A stretch of 60,405 nt of DNA from Flavobacterium sp. (GCF_024305175.1 NZ_JAMWYY010000013.1:1-60405); one strand, 5' to 3'. Shown: positions 36,083 through 46,178, counted from the stretch's first letter. Notes: generated from the letters alone by a model not told the origin. Translations and numbers: made by a program.

Positions 36083-37417
36083 ATGAAAAAACTACTGATT
36101 GTATTTGTAATACTGTATTGTATTGCCACTGCAGCCGCGCAGGAAATTATATATGAAACCAACAGCCCTGCTTTTTTTGACAGCAACAATGACGCCGTGC
36201 AGGATGAGGAAGGTATAATGCAACGCATTGAATACTTATACCGACTTGGTTTTACATCTGTAATGCTTGGCGAAAATTACCTGCCGGGTTTTACTGAAAC
36301 GATTTATGATAACAATAAACTTCCTGAAGGTTATACATCATTAATAACAACTTTAAAAAAGCGAGGGTTTAAAGTATATCAGGCTGTTAATATTTCAGCC
36401 GTATCAGATAATCATCCGTGGTATACAGAATCTTTGGATAAGCCCGCTTCAGCATACAGCCGCTATATTATGTATGCCGATAAGCAAAATAAACAGCCTG
36501 TAAGAACAGCAGGGGGTATGATAGCCCTTAATGTAAAAGAGCCTGCCGTAAAAGAATATTTTATAAAAGTGCTTGGCAGCCTTAGTGCCGGGCTTGATGG
36601 TTTGCGGCTGCAGCAACAAAAACATTCTATAAGTTTTGGTAAGGAGTTCTGGAACCCCGTTACAGAAGCTCTTAAAAAAGTGAATCCGGAAATGCAGGTT
36701 TTCCTGATGCCTGAAGAAGGCGCAACTGTAAATACCTATTTTAATAACGTCAATGCGGATAAAGTATATGCAGGGACTTTAAGCAAAGCTATCATCCAAA
36801 AAGATAAAAGAGCCATTACTGCTATTGCCGACAGTATATTTAAATCGCCTGATACTACCGCAGCTATTGTTTACCTTGACACACCTGCACAGGGCACATC
36901 ATATAAAGAAGGACAATTAAAAGCCTTTGCTGCTGCAAACATTTTGCTGGGCGGGCTGCCATCTGTTACTTCGGGACAGGAATATTATGGAAGTGTGTCG
37001 GCTAACGAGGCATTTGTATGGAAAGAGCCACTGAAGCGCAGTGAAAAAGAAGCCTGGTTAAAGGAAAAGGGTTTAGAGTGGGAGCAGGCACAAAAGAATG
37101 AACTTTCATTATGGAACTTCTACAGGGAGCTTATAAGCCTCAAACGCAGGTATCCCTCTATAGGTAAAGGCACCTATAAGTATATAGAAAACAGTGCGCC
37201 GAACGTACTTACTTTTGTGCGCGATGCCGGTACTGACAAGGCTTTTGTAATGATAAACCTTTCAGGCGAGCAGCAGGAAGTTACCATGACAGATTACAAT
37301 TTTAAACTCGATGCCTTGTTACTTGTCATGGGTTCTGCCAACTATAACTTTAAAACAGCAGGGCGCACAGTGGTTTTGCCTCCTTACCAGGTTCAGGTTT
37401 GGCGCATCATGAAGTAG
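36083..37417 (+). CDS. Exported alpha-amylase-like protein, probably catalytically degenerate
   Basis: A 444-residue secreted protein with signal peptide (residues 1-20, ...IATAAAQ). The overall order matches GH13: YLYRLGFTSVMLGEN, then KRGFKVYQAVNIS where DxxxNH is expected, DGLRLQQQKH (172-181) where DGFRxDAAKH with the nucleophile aspartate is expected, MPEEG (acid/base region, 210-213), and a C-terminal beta domain. The nucleophile position holds glutamine (Q177) and the DxxxNH region is also lost, so hydrolytic activity is doubtful. It may bind alpha-glucans, as other pseudo-amylases do. No susCD pair is nearby. Confidence 0.82.
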   Translation: MKKLLIVFVILYCIATAAAQEIIYETNSPAFFDSNNDAVQDEEGIMQRIEYLYRLGFTSVMLGENYLPGFTETIYDNNKLPEGYTSLITTLKKRGFKVYQAVNISAVSDNHPWYTESLDKPASAYSRYIMYADKQNKQPVRTAGGMIALNVKEPAVKEYFIKVLGSLSAGLDGLRLQQQKHSISFGKEFWNPVTEALKKVNPEMQVFLMPEEGATVNTYFNNVNADKVYAGTLSKAIIQKDKRAITAIADSIFKSPDTTAAIVYLDTPAQGTSYKEGQLKAFAAANILLGGLPSVTSGQEYYGSVSANEAFVWKEPLKRSEKEAWLKEKGLEWEQAQKNELSLWNFYRELISLKRRYPSIGKGTYKYIENSAPNVLTFVRDAGTDKAFVMINLSGEQQEVTMTDYNFKLDALLLVMGSANYNFKTAGRTVVLPPYQVQVWRIMK

Positions 37418-37484
37418 AATGTTAATTTACATTAGGTTAAACTTAATTTTATTTGCAGGAAACACCGCCCAGGGTATAGATTAA

Positions 37485-37492
37485 TACTTTTG
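37485..37492 (+). promoter_or_regulatory. -7 box TACTTTTG
   Basis: TAnnTTTG 40 bases before the start of the Ig-repeat gene; TTG at 37453-37455 is too far upstream to be its -33 partner. Confidence 0.5.
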
Positions 37493-37532
37493 GTTGCAAT
37501 GACTTACATGCAATTAATAATTAATTTATGCT

Positions 37533-40500
37533 ATGGTAAAAAAATTACAACCTACTTTTAAAAAAATCTGCGCATTTGCCGTATTACTGGCAGTTTCACT
37601 GTCTTACGGGCAATCTGCGCCAACAGCCACACCGGCTACAAATGTGCTTTCGGGCAGTTTTACTGCTAACTGGAATGCCGTTACCGGCGCTACCGGTTAC
37701 TATCTTGACGTTAGTACCTCGCCAACTTTTGGTACAGGTACTTTTGCAACCGACCTTTTTATATCTGAATATATAGAAGGTTCAGGCTTTAATAAGTATA
37801 TAGAAATATATAATGGTACAGGTGCAGCGGTTAACCTTGCCAACTATGAGCTAAGGCTTTTCAGTAACGGTTCTGCCACACCGTCTCAAACACTCGCGCT
37901 TAGTGGCAGCCTTGCTAACGGCGAAGTTGTTATATACCGTAATTCACAGGCAGCAATACACGCTTTTACTTTAACCACAATAGTAAATAATACCGTTATC
38001 AATTTTAACGGAGACGATGCTGTCGGGCTTTTTAAAGTAAGTACGAATGCCTATGTAGATGTATTTGGCAGCATAGGCCAGGATCCGGGTAGCGACTGGT
38101 CAGCGGGTTCATTCAGCACAAGCAATAATACCCTGGTAAGGAAACCTACCGTTACAGGAGGTGTAACCAATACATCAACCACAGGATTCCCGACACTTGC
38201 AGCAGAGTGGACAGGATATCCTAATGATACAGGTACTTATTTAGGCAGCCATACTTTTTCAGGTGGTTTTACACCTTCTTTTGTAGCCGGCTACAACAGC
38301 CTTGATGTTGGGAACGTTACCTCTTACCAGGTAACCGGCCTTGATGATAACACAGTTTATTACTACAGGGTAAGGGCCTATAACGGCACAGGCACATCTT
38401 CCAATTCCAATACTATAAATGTTACTACAGCATCATGCGCTGCTGTACCGGTACCAACCGTTGCACCGCTAACACTTTGCAGCCCTGCAACAGTAGCCAA
38501 CCTTACTGTGGTATCTGGGCAAAACCCACAATGGTATAGCGCCATAATTGGTGGTACTGCATTGGCTTCAACAGCCACTGTTACCTCAGGTACTTATTAT
38601 GCTTCGCAAACCGTCAACGGATGCGAAAGCGGCAGAGTAGCCGTTCCGGTAATAGTTAACCCTTCACCGGATGCACCACAGGTTACCAACCTTTCTTTCT
38701 GCGGAAGCACTACAATAGCCGACCTTACAGTTACATCGGGTACTAATCCGCAATGGTATGCCGCCCAGACAGGCGGTACGGCACTTGCCGGTACAACAGC
38801 AGTAACTACCGGTACTTATTACGTTTCTCAGTCAAATGGTACGTGCGAAAGTGCAAGGGCTGCTGTGCAGGTAACAGTAAATATGATTCCGGATGCACCT
38901 GTTGCTGACGCACTTTTACTGTGCGGAGCATCAACAGTTACTGATTTAACAGTAACATCAGGGCAGGGCATACAATGGTATGCTGACGAAACCGGGGGTA
39001 CAGCGCTTATGGCAGATGCTGCCGTAACCACAGGTACCTATTATGCTTCTCAAACGGTAAACGGTTGCGAAAGCACCAGGACAGCCGTGAGTGTAACGGT
39101 AAACCCGATACCTGCCGCACCAATAGTAACGCCACTTCTTTTCTGCGGTACAGCCACAGCCGCCGAACTTACAGCCACTACAGTGGGAGCACCAATTTGG
39201 TATGCCGATGCAACAACTACAACAGCTTTAGCAGCCGATACAGCACTTGCTACAGGAACTTATTATGTTTCTCAGATAGTTGATGGCTGCGAAAGTGAAA
39301 GGGCAGCCGTTACCGTAACGGTTAACCCGATACCGGATGCACCTGTTGCGGCAAGCCAGCTTTTTTGCGGTACTGCACAGGTTAGCAACTTAGCTGTTAC
39401 TACAGGAACTGCCGTGCAATGGTATGCTGCCGAAACAGGCGGAACAGCGCTTATGGCAAATGCTGCCGTAACCACAGGTACCTATTATGCTTCTCAAACA
39501 GTAAACGGTTGCGAAAGCACAAGGACAGCCGTTAGCATAACGGTTAACCCTGTACCTGCAATACCAACAGTAACACCGCTGCTTTTCTGCGGTACGGCTA
39601 CTGCAGCAGAACTTACTGCCACTACAGAAGGCGCTGCAATATGGTATGCCGATGCTGATACTGAAACAACTTTAGCTTTAGATACACAACTTGCTACAGG
39701 AACATACTATGTTTCTCAAATAGTTAATGGCTGCGAAAGCGAAAGGGCAGCCGTTACCGTAACGGTTAACCCGATACCTGCCGCACCGGTTGCTGCTGAA
39801 ACTGTGCAGGAGTTTTGTGGCATGGCTACTTTAGAAGATATAAACATTACAGGTGACGATATACTATGGTATGCTGCCGCCAACGGAGGTGAAGCGCTTG
39901 ACGCTATTACAGCCCTTACCGAAGGTACAGCTATATACTATGCCTCGCAAACGGTAGGCGGTTGTGAGAGTAATGTTAGGACAGCCGTTGCTGTTACTTT
40001 AAACGTAACACCTGCACCGGAAGCAGAGGATATAACCCTTTGTGGTATGCCGACAGTTGGCGAGCTTACAGTTGCCGGTGCTGAAGATGTACAGTGGTAC
40101 AACGCTGAAACAGGAGGCGAAGCCCTGGCTGCCGATGCTGCTGTTACAACAGGTACATACTACGTTTCTCAAACTGTTGATGGCTGCGAAAGCGTAAGGG
40201 CAATGGTTCAGGTTACAGTAACACCAGCCCCAGATGCACCAACTGCCGATAACCAAAGTTTTTGCGGTACTGCTACTGTAGCAGACCTGTCTGTAATTTC
40301 AGGCGATATGCCGCAATGGTATGCTACAGAAACGGGCGGCATGCCAATATCTGAAAATACAGTTTTAGCGGAAGGTACATATTATGTTTCGCAAACCATT
40401 AATGGATGCGAAAGTGCAAGGACTGCCGTTCAGGTAGAAATCAATGCAGTTCCGGCTGCACCTGCAATCACCAATGCAAATCAGGTATTCTGCGGTTCAG

Positions 40501-41372
40501 GTATGATTGAAGATATAGATGTTGACGGGCTTAACGTAGTTTGGTATGCTTCTTCTTCGGGTGATGAAATGCTGGATAATGAAGCTCCGCTTCTTGAAGG
40601 GACAAGTGTTTACTATGTTTCACAGATTGTAGATGGTTGCGAAAGTACAGGCCGTACGGCTGTAATTGTTATCCTGAATATTACTGAGGCACCTGTTGCT
40701 GAAGAGATGACATTTTGTAACGGTGCAACAGTTACCGAACTTATGGTAACCGAAGGCGAGATGCCGTTATGGTATGATGCTGCTGATGCTACAGAACCGC
40801 TTGCTGCCGATGCACTACTTACTACAGGTACTTATTATGTAACACAAACTGTTGATGGCTGCGAAAGTGAAAAGGTTGCTGTTGCAGTAAACATAACAAC
40901 TGCTGACACCCCTGAGGGTGATGCAGTACAGGAATTTACTGCCGGAGACACCATTGCCGATTTTGATGTTACAGGAACGGATATTGTATGGTTTGCTGAT
41001 GCAGCATTAACACAAATGCTTGAGCCTTCTGCATTGTTGGAAGATGAGGTTACCTACTATGCAGTTGCATATAACGGCGACTGCCCAAGCGAACCGCTTG
41101 CAGTAACCGCAGATGAAGTATTAAGCACAGTTGATAATGTAAAGGCGACTTTCAGGTATTACCCTAACCCGGTAACAGATGTACTTACTATACTTAACAG
41201 CGAAACCATAACATCTGTAAGTGTGTACAACCTTTTAGGCCAGCCGGTGCTTGAAACCAAAGGTGGTGTAACAGAAGTGAAAGTAAACCTTTCATCGCTT
41301 GCTGCGGGCACTTATGTGGTAAGGGCAACATCTGCCGGAGCAGTACAATCATTTAAAGTGGTTAAAAATTAA
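37533..41372 (+). CDS. Cysteine-rich Ig-repeat T9SS cargo protein with lamin-tail domain
   Basis: A 1279-residue exported protein. Signal peptide 1-27 (SLSYGQ). A lamin-tail/LTD-like domain (FISEYIEGSGFNKYIEIYNGTG) lies at about 72-210, inserted in a fibronectin III-like module. About eleven Ig-like units of ~71 residues follow (about 305-1130), each with a start LxFCG-x-x-T-x-x-x-L and an end YYVSQTVNGCES, giving one cysteine pair per unit. The last ~75 residues (YYPNPVTDVLTI...SFKVVKN) are a T9SS type A sorting domain. It should be exported through the T9SS and attached to the surface. Two adjacent units are duplicated almost perfectly. Adhesive or structural role is likely. Confidence 0.88.
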   Translation: MVKKLQPTFKKICAFAVLLAVSLSYGQSAPTATPATNVLSGSFTANWNAVTGATGYYLDVSTSPTFGTGTFATDLFISEYIEGSGFNKYIEIYNGTGAAVNLANYELRLFSNGSATPSQTLALSGSLANGEVVIYRNSQAAIHAFTLTTIVNNTVINFNGDDAVGLFKVSTNAYVDVFGSIGQDPGSDWSAGSFSTSNNTLVRKPTVTGGVTNTSTTGFPTLAAEWTGYPNDTGTYLGSHTFSGGFTPSFVAGYNSLDVGNVTSYQVTGLDDNTVYYYRVRAYNGTGTSSNSNTINVTTASCAAVPVPTVAPLTLCSPATVANLTVVSGQNPQWYSAIIGGTALASTATVTSGTYYASQTVNGCESGRVAVPVIVNPSPDAPQVTNLSFCGSTTIADLTVTSGTNPQWYAAQTGGTALAGTTAVTTGTYYVSQSNGTCESARAAVQVTVNMIPDAPVADALLLCGASTVTDLTVTSGQGIQWYADETGGTALMADAAVTTGTYYASQTVNGCESTRTAVSVTVNPIPAAPIVTPLLFCGTATAAELTATTVGAPIWYADATTTTALAADTALATGTYYVSQIVDGCESERAAVTVTVNPIPDAPVAASQLFCGTAQVSNLAVTTGTAVQWYAAETGGTALMANAAVTTGTYYASQTVNGCESTRTAVSITVNPVPAIPTVTPLLFCGTATAAELTATTEGAAIWYADADTETTLALDTQLATGTYYVSQIVNGCESERAAVTVTVNPIPAAPVAAETVQEFCGMATLEDINITGDDILWYAAANGGEALDAITALTEGTAIYYASQTVGGCESNVRTAVAVTLNVTPAPEAEDITLCGMPTVGELTVAGAEDVQWYNAETGGEALAADAAVTTGTYYVSQTVDGCESVRAMVQVTVTPAPDAPTADNQSFCGTATVADLSVISGDMPQWYATETGGMPISENTVLAEGTYYVSQTINGCESARTAVQVEINAVPAAPAITNANQVFCGSGMIEDIDVDGLNVVWYASSSGDEMLDNEAPLLEGTSVYYVSQIVDGCESTGRTAVIVILNITEAPVAEEMTFCNGATVTELMVTEGEMPLWYDAADATEPLAADALLTTGTYYVTQTVDGCESEKVAVAVNITTADTPEGDAVQEFTAGDTIADFDVTGTDIVWFADAALTQMLEPSALLEDEVTYYAVAYNGDCPSEPLAVTADEVLSTVDNVKATFRYYPNPVTDVLTILNSETITSVSVYNLLGQPVLETKGGVTEVKVNLSSLAAGTYVVRATSAGAVQSFKVVKN
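38430..40920 (+). repeat. About eleven Ig-like repeats with a 444-bp higher-order duplication
   Basis: The units average ~213-222 bp. The two-unit block starting near 38950 recurs 444 bp later with near-identical DNA (for example the segment beginning at 39001 against that at 39445, and 39261 against 39705), so it is a recent duplication of two units. Confidence 0.85.
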
Positions 41373-41390
41373 ATAGGTTATTATTAGATA

Positions 41391-41424
41391 AAAATCCCCG
41401 CATTGAAAAGTGCGGGGATTTTGC
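41391..41424. terminator. Bidirectional terminator between Ig-repeat gene and prfC
   Basis: Perfect 12-bp stem AAAATCCCCGCA / TGCGGGGATTTT with loop TTGAAAAG; A and T runs on both sides serve the two convergent genes. Confidence 0.92.
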
Positions 41425-41445
41425 TTTTATATAAGATGAAGTGTG

Positions 41446-43035
41446 TTAATCAAATTCAGAAGTAAAGAACAGCTTAACGCTTGGGTATTTTTGCTGTGTC
41501 ATCTGTATTGAAAATTCTGAATCGGCAAGGAAAACAAGCTGGTCATACTTATCCTTGGCAAGGAATTTTTGCTTGATACGCTTAAATTCGGCAAATTCTT
41601 CATTTTTAGGATCTTCGGGCTTTACCCAGCAGGCTTTATAGGCAGGGAAGTTCTCATAGCTGCATTTTGCGCCATATTCGTGCTCCAGCCTGTACTGTAT
41701 AACTTCATATTGCAGTGCACCAACTGTACCGATAACCTTACGGTTGTTCAGCTCCAACGTAAAAAGTTGTGCCACGCCTTCGTCCATTAGCTGGTCGATA
41801 CCCTTTTCAAGCTGCTTGGCTTTCATTGGGTCGGCATTGTTAATGTAGCGGAAGTGTTCCGGGCTAAAGCTTGGTATGCCTTTAAATGCCATTTGTTCGC
41901 CCTCGGTAAGTGTGTCGCCTATTTTAAAATTACCTGTATCATGCAGGCCTACAATATCTCCCGGATAAGAAATATCAACGATTTCCTTTTTCTCGGCAAA
42001 AAAGGCATTCGGACTGCTGAACTTTAGGTTCTTGTTGTGGCGCACGTGCAGGTATGGCTTGTTGCGCTCAAACTGGCCCGATACTATTTTAATGAACGCC
42101 AGCCTGTCGCGGTGCTTGGGGTCCATGTTGGCATGTATCTTAAACACGAATCCCGAAAATTTATTCTCATCAGGCTGAACGGTGCGGGTATCACTGTCTT
42201 TTGGCCTGGGCGATGGTGCTATTTCTATAAAGCAGTCCAACAGTTCGCGTACACCAAAGTTATTTAATGCCGAACCGAAAAACACGGGCTGCAGCTTACC
42301 GTCAAGATATTGCTGGCGGTCGAAAGCCGGATACACTTCAGATATAAGCTCAAGCTCCTCGCGCAGCTTATCTGCCGGTTTGGCACCGATGAGCTTATCA
42401 AGCTCAGGGTTATTAATATCATCAAAGGCAATGGTTTCCTCTATGTTCTTGCGGCTGTCTCCGCTAAACAAGTTAATATTCTTTTCCCAGATATTGTATA
42501 TACCCTGAAAATCATACCCCATACCGATAGGGAAACTAAGCGGTGTAACGGTAAGCCCCAGTTTTTGCTCTACCTCGTCCATCAGGTCAAAGGCATCTTT
42601 ACCTTCACGGTCAAGCTTGTTGATGAAAACCAGCATGGGTATGTTGCGCATACGGCAAACCTCTACCAGTTTTTCGGTTTGTTCCTCAACACCCTTTGCC
42701 ACGTCTATTACCACAATAACGCTGTCAACCGCTGTAAGGGTACGAAAGGTATCCTCGGCAAAATCTTTGTGGCCTGGGGTATCTAATATGTTTATCTTTT
42801 TGTCTTTATAGTTAAAGGCAAGTACCGATGTGGCAACCGATATACCACGCTGGCGCTCTATCTCCATAAAGTCGGATGTAGCACCTTTTTTTATCTTATT
42901 ACTTTTTACGGCTCCGGCCTCCTGTATGGCGCCACCAAATAGCAGCAGCTTTTCGGTAAGCGTTGTTTTACCCGCATCGGGGTGCGATATAATGCCGAAG
43001 GTGCGCCTTCTTTTAATTTCGTCAGTAAAACCCAT
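41446..43035 (-). CDS. prfC: Peptide chain release factor 3
   Basis: A 529-residue translational GTPase that removes RF1/RF2 from the ribosome after termination. G1 is HPDAGKTT, G3 is DTPGHKDF, G4 is NKLD; the C-terminal domain matches RF3 (GALQYEVIQYRLEHEYGAKC). Full family length. It is a single gene with a TATTTTTG -7 box (minus strand, 43069-43076) and shares a terminator with the Ig-repeat gene. Confidence 0.97.
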   Translation of the reverse strand: MGFTDEIKRRRTFGIISHPDAGKTTLTEKLLLFGGAIQEAGAVKSNKIKKGATSDFMEIERQRGISVATSVLAFNYKDKKINILDTPGHKDFAEDTFRTLTAVDSVIVVIDVAKGVEEQTEKLVEVCRMRNIPMLVFINKLDREGKDAFDLMDEVEQKLGLTVTPLSFPIGMGYDFQGIYNIWEKNINLFSGDSRKNIEETIAFDDINNPELDKLIGAKPADKLREELELISEVYPAFDRQQYLDGKLQPVFFGSALNNFGVRELLDCFIEIAPSPRPKDSDTRTVQPDENKFSGFVFKIHANMDPKHRDRLAFIKIVSGQFERNKPYLHVRHNKNLKFSSPNAFFAEKKEIVDISYPGDIVGLHDTGNFKIGDTLTEGEQMAFKGIPSFSPEHFRYINNADPMKAKQLEKGIDQLMDEGVAQLFTLELNNRKVIGTVGALQYEVIQYRLEHEYGAKCSYENFPAYKACWVKPEDPKNEEFAEFKRIKQKFLAKDKYDQLVFLADSEFSIQMTQQKYPSVKLFFTSEFD

Positions 43036-43068
43036 TATAAAATTTAGCTGTTACATTTAAAAACCGTG

Positions 43069-43089
43069 CAAAAATAGGGTTTATATTTG
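43069..43089. promoter_or_regulatory. Divergent -7 boxes for prfC and the PorP-like gene
   Basis: TATTTTTG on the minus strand (43069-43076) and TATATTTG on the plus strand (43082-43089) lie back to back between the two divergent genes. Neither has an exact TTG at -33. Confidence 0.5.
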
Positions 43090-43215
43090 GGATAATAATA
43101 AGACGAAGCACCTAAGCTTTTAAAAACTGCCAATGAGGTTGTGCTGAATATTGCTGAAAATGTTACTTTTACAAAAATTGCGGCACAAAAGCAGATAAAA
43201 GAAAAACATATTGTA

Positions 43216-44154
43216 ATGACGAATCGTTACTTAACCCTGTTGCTATGGTTCAGCCTCTTCGGTACTTTAGTTTGTCCGGGTTGGTATTGCCACGCCCAGC
43301 AGGAGCCGCAATACAGCCAGTATATGTATAATACCCTTACGGTAAACCCGGGTTATACAGGCAGCACAGGCGGGCTTGATGCCATACTGCTGCACCGCTC
43401 GCAGTGGATAGGTATAGATGGCGCACCGCGCACGCAGGCGCTTGCAGTACACTCCCCTGTGTGGAATGAAAGGGTAGGGCTGGGCCTTAGTGCGGTTAAC
43501 GACAGGATTGGCCCAGCAGATGAGTTGTATATTGATGGTAATTTTTCTTACACATTATATTTAGGCATGCAGGGCAGGCTTGCATTCGGGCTTAAAGCCG
43601 GGGCACGCATACTGAATATTGACTGGAGCAGGGGGCGCTACTACCAGGAGGGCGATCCGCTTTTAAATACCAACATCAATAACAGGGCTGCCGCTACCAT
43701 AGGCTCCGGTGTTTATTATTATACCGATAAGTGGTATGCAGGAGTATCAGTACCCAATTTTATCCGCGATAATTATTATGACGATATACAGGAAACGGTG
43801 GTTTCTGACAGGCTTCACTATTACTTTATAGGCGGTTATGTGTTCGATCTTACAGGGAGCATTAAGTTTAAGCCTGCCGTACTGGGCAAGGTTGTTTCAG
43901 GCTCGCCTGTAACGGTAGATGCTTCGGCCAACTTCCTGTTCCAGGAAAAGTTTACGTTTGGCGCTTCTTACCGGTGGGACGATTCGGTTAGCGCGCTGGC
44001 GGGTTTCCAGATAACAGAGCAGTTGTTTGCGGGCTATGCTTTTGATTATTCGGTAACAGAACTGAATAAGTATAACGATGGCTCTCATGAGTTTATACTG
44101 CGTTTTCAGCTAATGCCCAAAACAGCACGGATAAAATCGCCGAGGTTCTTTTAA
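43216..44154 (+). CDS. PorP/SprF family outer-membrane protein
   Basis: A 312-residue outer-membrane protein with signal peptide (cleavage after CHAQ) and the family N-terminus QEPQYSQYMYNTLTVNPGYTG, followed by alternating beta strands typical of a barrel. PorP/SprF proteins help deliver and anchor type B sorted T9SS cargo such as SprB at the cell surface. The long open frame from GTG 43141 adds 25 residues before the signal peptide; ATG 43216 is preferred. It is followed after 11 bases by an OmpA-family gene, the usual partner. No giant adhesin is directly upstream, unlike most sprF loci. Confidence 0.92.
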   Translation: MTNRYLTLLLWFSLFGTLVCPGWYCHAQQEPQYSQYMYNTLTVNPGYTGSTGGLDAILLHRSQWIGIDGAPRTQALAVHSPVWNERVGLGLSAVNDRIGPADELYIDGNFSYTLYLGMQGRLAFGLKAGARILNIDWSRGRYYQEGDPLLNTNINNRAAATIGSGVYYYTDKWYAGVSVPNFIRDNYYDDIQETVVSDRLHYYFIGGYVFDLTGSIKFKPAVLGKVVSGSPVTVDASANFLFQEKFTFGASYRWDDSVSALAGFQITEQLFAGYAFDYSVTELNKYNDGSHEFILRFQLMPKTARIKSPRFF

Positions 44155-44165
44155 AACTACCAGCC

Positions 44166-46109
44166 ATGAAAAAGTATCTGTTTTTAGCCGTATTGCTCCT
44201 TATATCCCTCCTTGCTTCCGCGCAATATAAGTTAGAGAAAGCCAATAAACTGTATGATGAAATGGCCTATACCGCCGCCGCCGAAGCTTATGAAGACTAT
44301 GTGAAGGGCGCTAATCCCTCTGCATCGACCCGCATGAAAATAGCTGATACTTACTATTACATAAACAGGTTTACGGATGCCGTGAAATGGTATGAAAAGG
44401 GTAAAGCCGATAAATTAGATGATAACCATTTTAACCGCTACATACAGTCGCTACGCAGCCTTAAGCAGTATGACAAGGCAGATGAACTGCTTGCTGCAAA
44501 GCTGGGTAAAAGCAAAAAGCCTGAACTTCTGCAAAACTTCCTGAAACAGAAAAAGCAGTTAGACAGCATCAATAAATACGGAACGGTATATACCATTGAC
44601 ACGCTGAGTATAAATTCGCGTAAGTCCGATTTTGGTACTGCTTTTTATGGGGATAAGGTTGTTTATTCTTCTGCTAAAGATACCGCCCATTTGGGTGGCA
44701 GAATTTATAAATGGAATGAGCAGCCGTTTCTGGATTTATATGTCGCCAACCGTGATACTATTACAGGTGCCCTTGTTAATGAGCAAAAGTTTATGCCCAA
44801 AAGCCACACCCGCTACCATAATGCGTCGGTTGTTTTTACACCCGACGGGCAGGCGATTTACTACAGTACCAATACCGTTAAAAAAAGAGATAAACTTAAC
44901 AATGCAAGTAACGGTACCAACAACCTCCGGATAAACAGGGCTACAATTTCGGGTGATGAGCTTGTCAATGAAATGGTATTGCCTTTTTGTAATATAAAAT
45001 ATTCGGTGGCACACCCGGCCCTAACAGAAGATGGAAAATGGCTCATTTTTACAAGCGATATGCAGGGCGGTCTTGGCGAAACCGATTTATATGCCGTAGC
45101 TATTAATGATGCTGGCACTTATGGCAAACCTGTTAATTTAGGGGAGCAGGTAAACACGCCAAACAAAGAGATGTTTCCGTTTGTTAGGGGCAACAGGCTT
45201 TATTTTGCTTCCAACGGGCATTACGGGTTGGGCGGGCTTGATATATTTATGTGTACTATCTCTGATGATTTAAACGTAGGCAAGCCTGTAAACCTCGGAT
45301 CATCTATAAACAGCAATGCCGACGATTTTGCCTATATCATTAATGTTGAAAGTACCTTCGGTTATTTTTCGTCTAACCGTGAGGGCGGCATGGGCGATGA
45401 CGATATTTATTATTTTACCTGTAAAGAGGAGCCTTCGTGCCTCCATACCCTTACGGGAATTGTAACCGATGCGACCAGCAAAAAACCGATTGAGGGCGTT
45501 ACCATAAAAGTTGGCGATGTATATGGAAATGTAGTAGGTACAGGCGATGTAATTACGGATATGGAAGGAAGGTATATAGTAGAGCAGGTGCCTTGTAATT
45601 TCTTTATCATGGCTGGTGCTTTTAAAAAGGGTTACAGTACCGATACGGATGATGTTACTACGCCGGGTGCGCCATCTGGAGAAGTGAAAATTGATTTTCA
45701 GTTGGTTAAGTATGATAACCTCATTACCAAAGAGAACAACGTTGCCAAAATAAAGATTAACCCCATATACTTTGACTTTGATAAGTATGACATAACACCG
45801 CAGGGAGCGCAGGAACTGGATAAGGTAGTATATGTAATGCAGCAGTTTCCGGATATTGTTATAAAAATAGAATCTCATACCGATTCGCGCGGCAGCGATG
45901 ACTATAATATGGAGCTTTCCCAAAACAGGGCTGATGCTACTTATAATTATATTATAGCTAAGGGTATAAATGCAGGGCGCATAGAAAGCGTTAAAGGCTA
46001 TGGCGAGTCGCAGTTGCTAAACCAATGCAGCAATAATGTGCCGTGTACTGATGAAGAGCACCAGCTAAACCGCCGCAGCGATTTTATAATAGTTTCGGGA
46101 GGAGAGTAG
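44166..46109 (+). CDS. OmpA-family protein with TPR, PD40 and carboxypeptidase-regulatory domains
   Basis: A 647-residue exported protein. Signal peptide about 1-19 (LLASAQ). Residues about 20-150 are TPR-like, about 190-400 hold WD40-like PD40 repeats (SVVFTPDGQAIYYSTN, LTEDGKWLIFTSD, GYFSSNREGGMGDDDIYYF), about 425-500 a carboxypeptidase regulatory-like domain, and 530-647 an OmpA peptidoglycan-binding domain (FDFDKYDITPQG, ESHTDSRGSDDYN, LSQNRA). This architecture is that of the OmpA partners of PorP, such as PorE, which tie the T9SS-associated complex to peptidoglycan. Cotranscribed with the upstream PorP/SprF-like gene. Confidence 0.93.
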   Translation: MKKYLFLAVLLLISLLASAQYKLEKANKLYDEMAYTAAAEAYEDYVKGANPSASTRMKIADTYYYINRFTDAVKWYEKGKADKLDDNHFNRYIQSLRSLKQYDKADELLAAKLGKSKKPELLQNFLKQKKQLDSINKYGTVYTIDTLSINSRKSDFGTAFYGDKVVYSSAKDTAHLGGRIYKWNEQPFLDLYVANRDTITGALVNEQKFMPKSHTRYHNASVVFTPDGQAIYYSTNTVKKRDKLNNASNGTNNLRINRATISGDELVNEMVLPFCNIKYSVAHPALTEDGKWLIFTSDMQGGLGETDLYAVAINDAGTYGKPVNLGEQVNTPNKEMFPFVRGNRLYFASNGHYGLGGLDIFMCTISDDLNVGKPVNLGSSINSNADDFAYIINVESTFGYFSSNREGGMGDDDIYYFTCKEEPSCLHTLTGIVTDATSKKPIEGVTIKVGDVYGNVVGTGDVITDMEGRYIVEQVPCNFFIMAGAFKKGYSTDTDDVTTPGAPSGEVKIDFQLVKYDNLITKENNVAKIKINPIYFDFDKYDITPQGAQELDKVVYVMQQFPDIVIKIESHTDSRGSDDYNMELSQNRADATYNYIIAKGINAGRIESVKGYGESQLLNQCSNNVPCTDEEHQLNRRSDFIIVSGGE

Positions 46110-46148
46110 CCCGCACTATTTATTTTCAATGTTTTGCAGCAATACTTA

Positions 46149-46178
46149 TTGTATAATCTTAATGAATTGTTACTTTTG
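46149..46178 (+). promoter_or_regulatory. Promoter TTG-N19-TACTTTTG of the chaperone operon
   Basis: An exact Bacteroidetes promoter: TTG at 46149-46151 and TACTTTTG at 46171-46178. The predicted start, about 46185, gives a leader of some 80 bases before the gene at 46268. Confidence 0.8.

Noticed and set aside
43141..43215. GTG start for the PorP/SprF-like gene
   Set aside because: It would put 25 residues in front of a clear signal peptide beginning at 43216.
45300..45923. 207-codon minus-strand frame inside the OmpA gene
   Set aside because: It is a shadow of a clearly coding plus-strand gene; composition and motifs do not support it.
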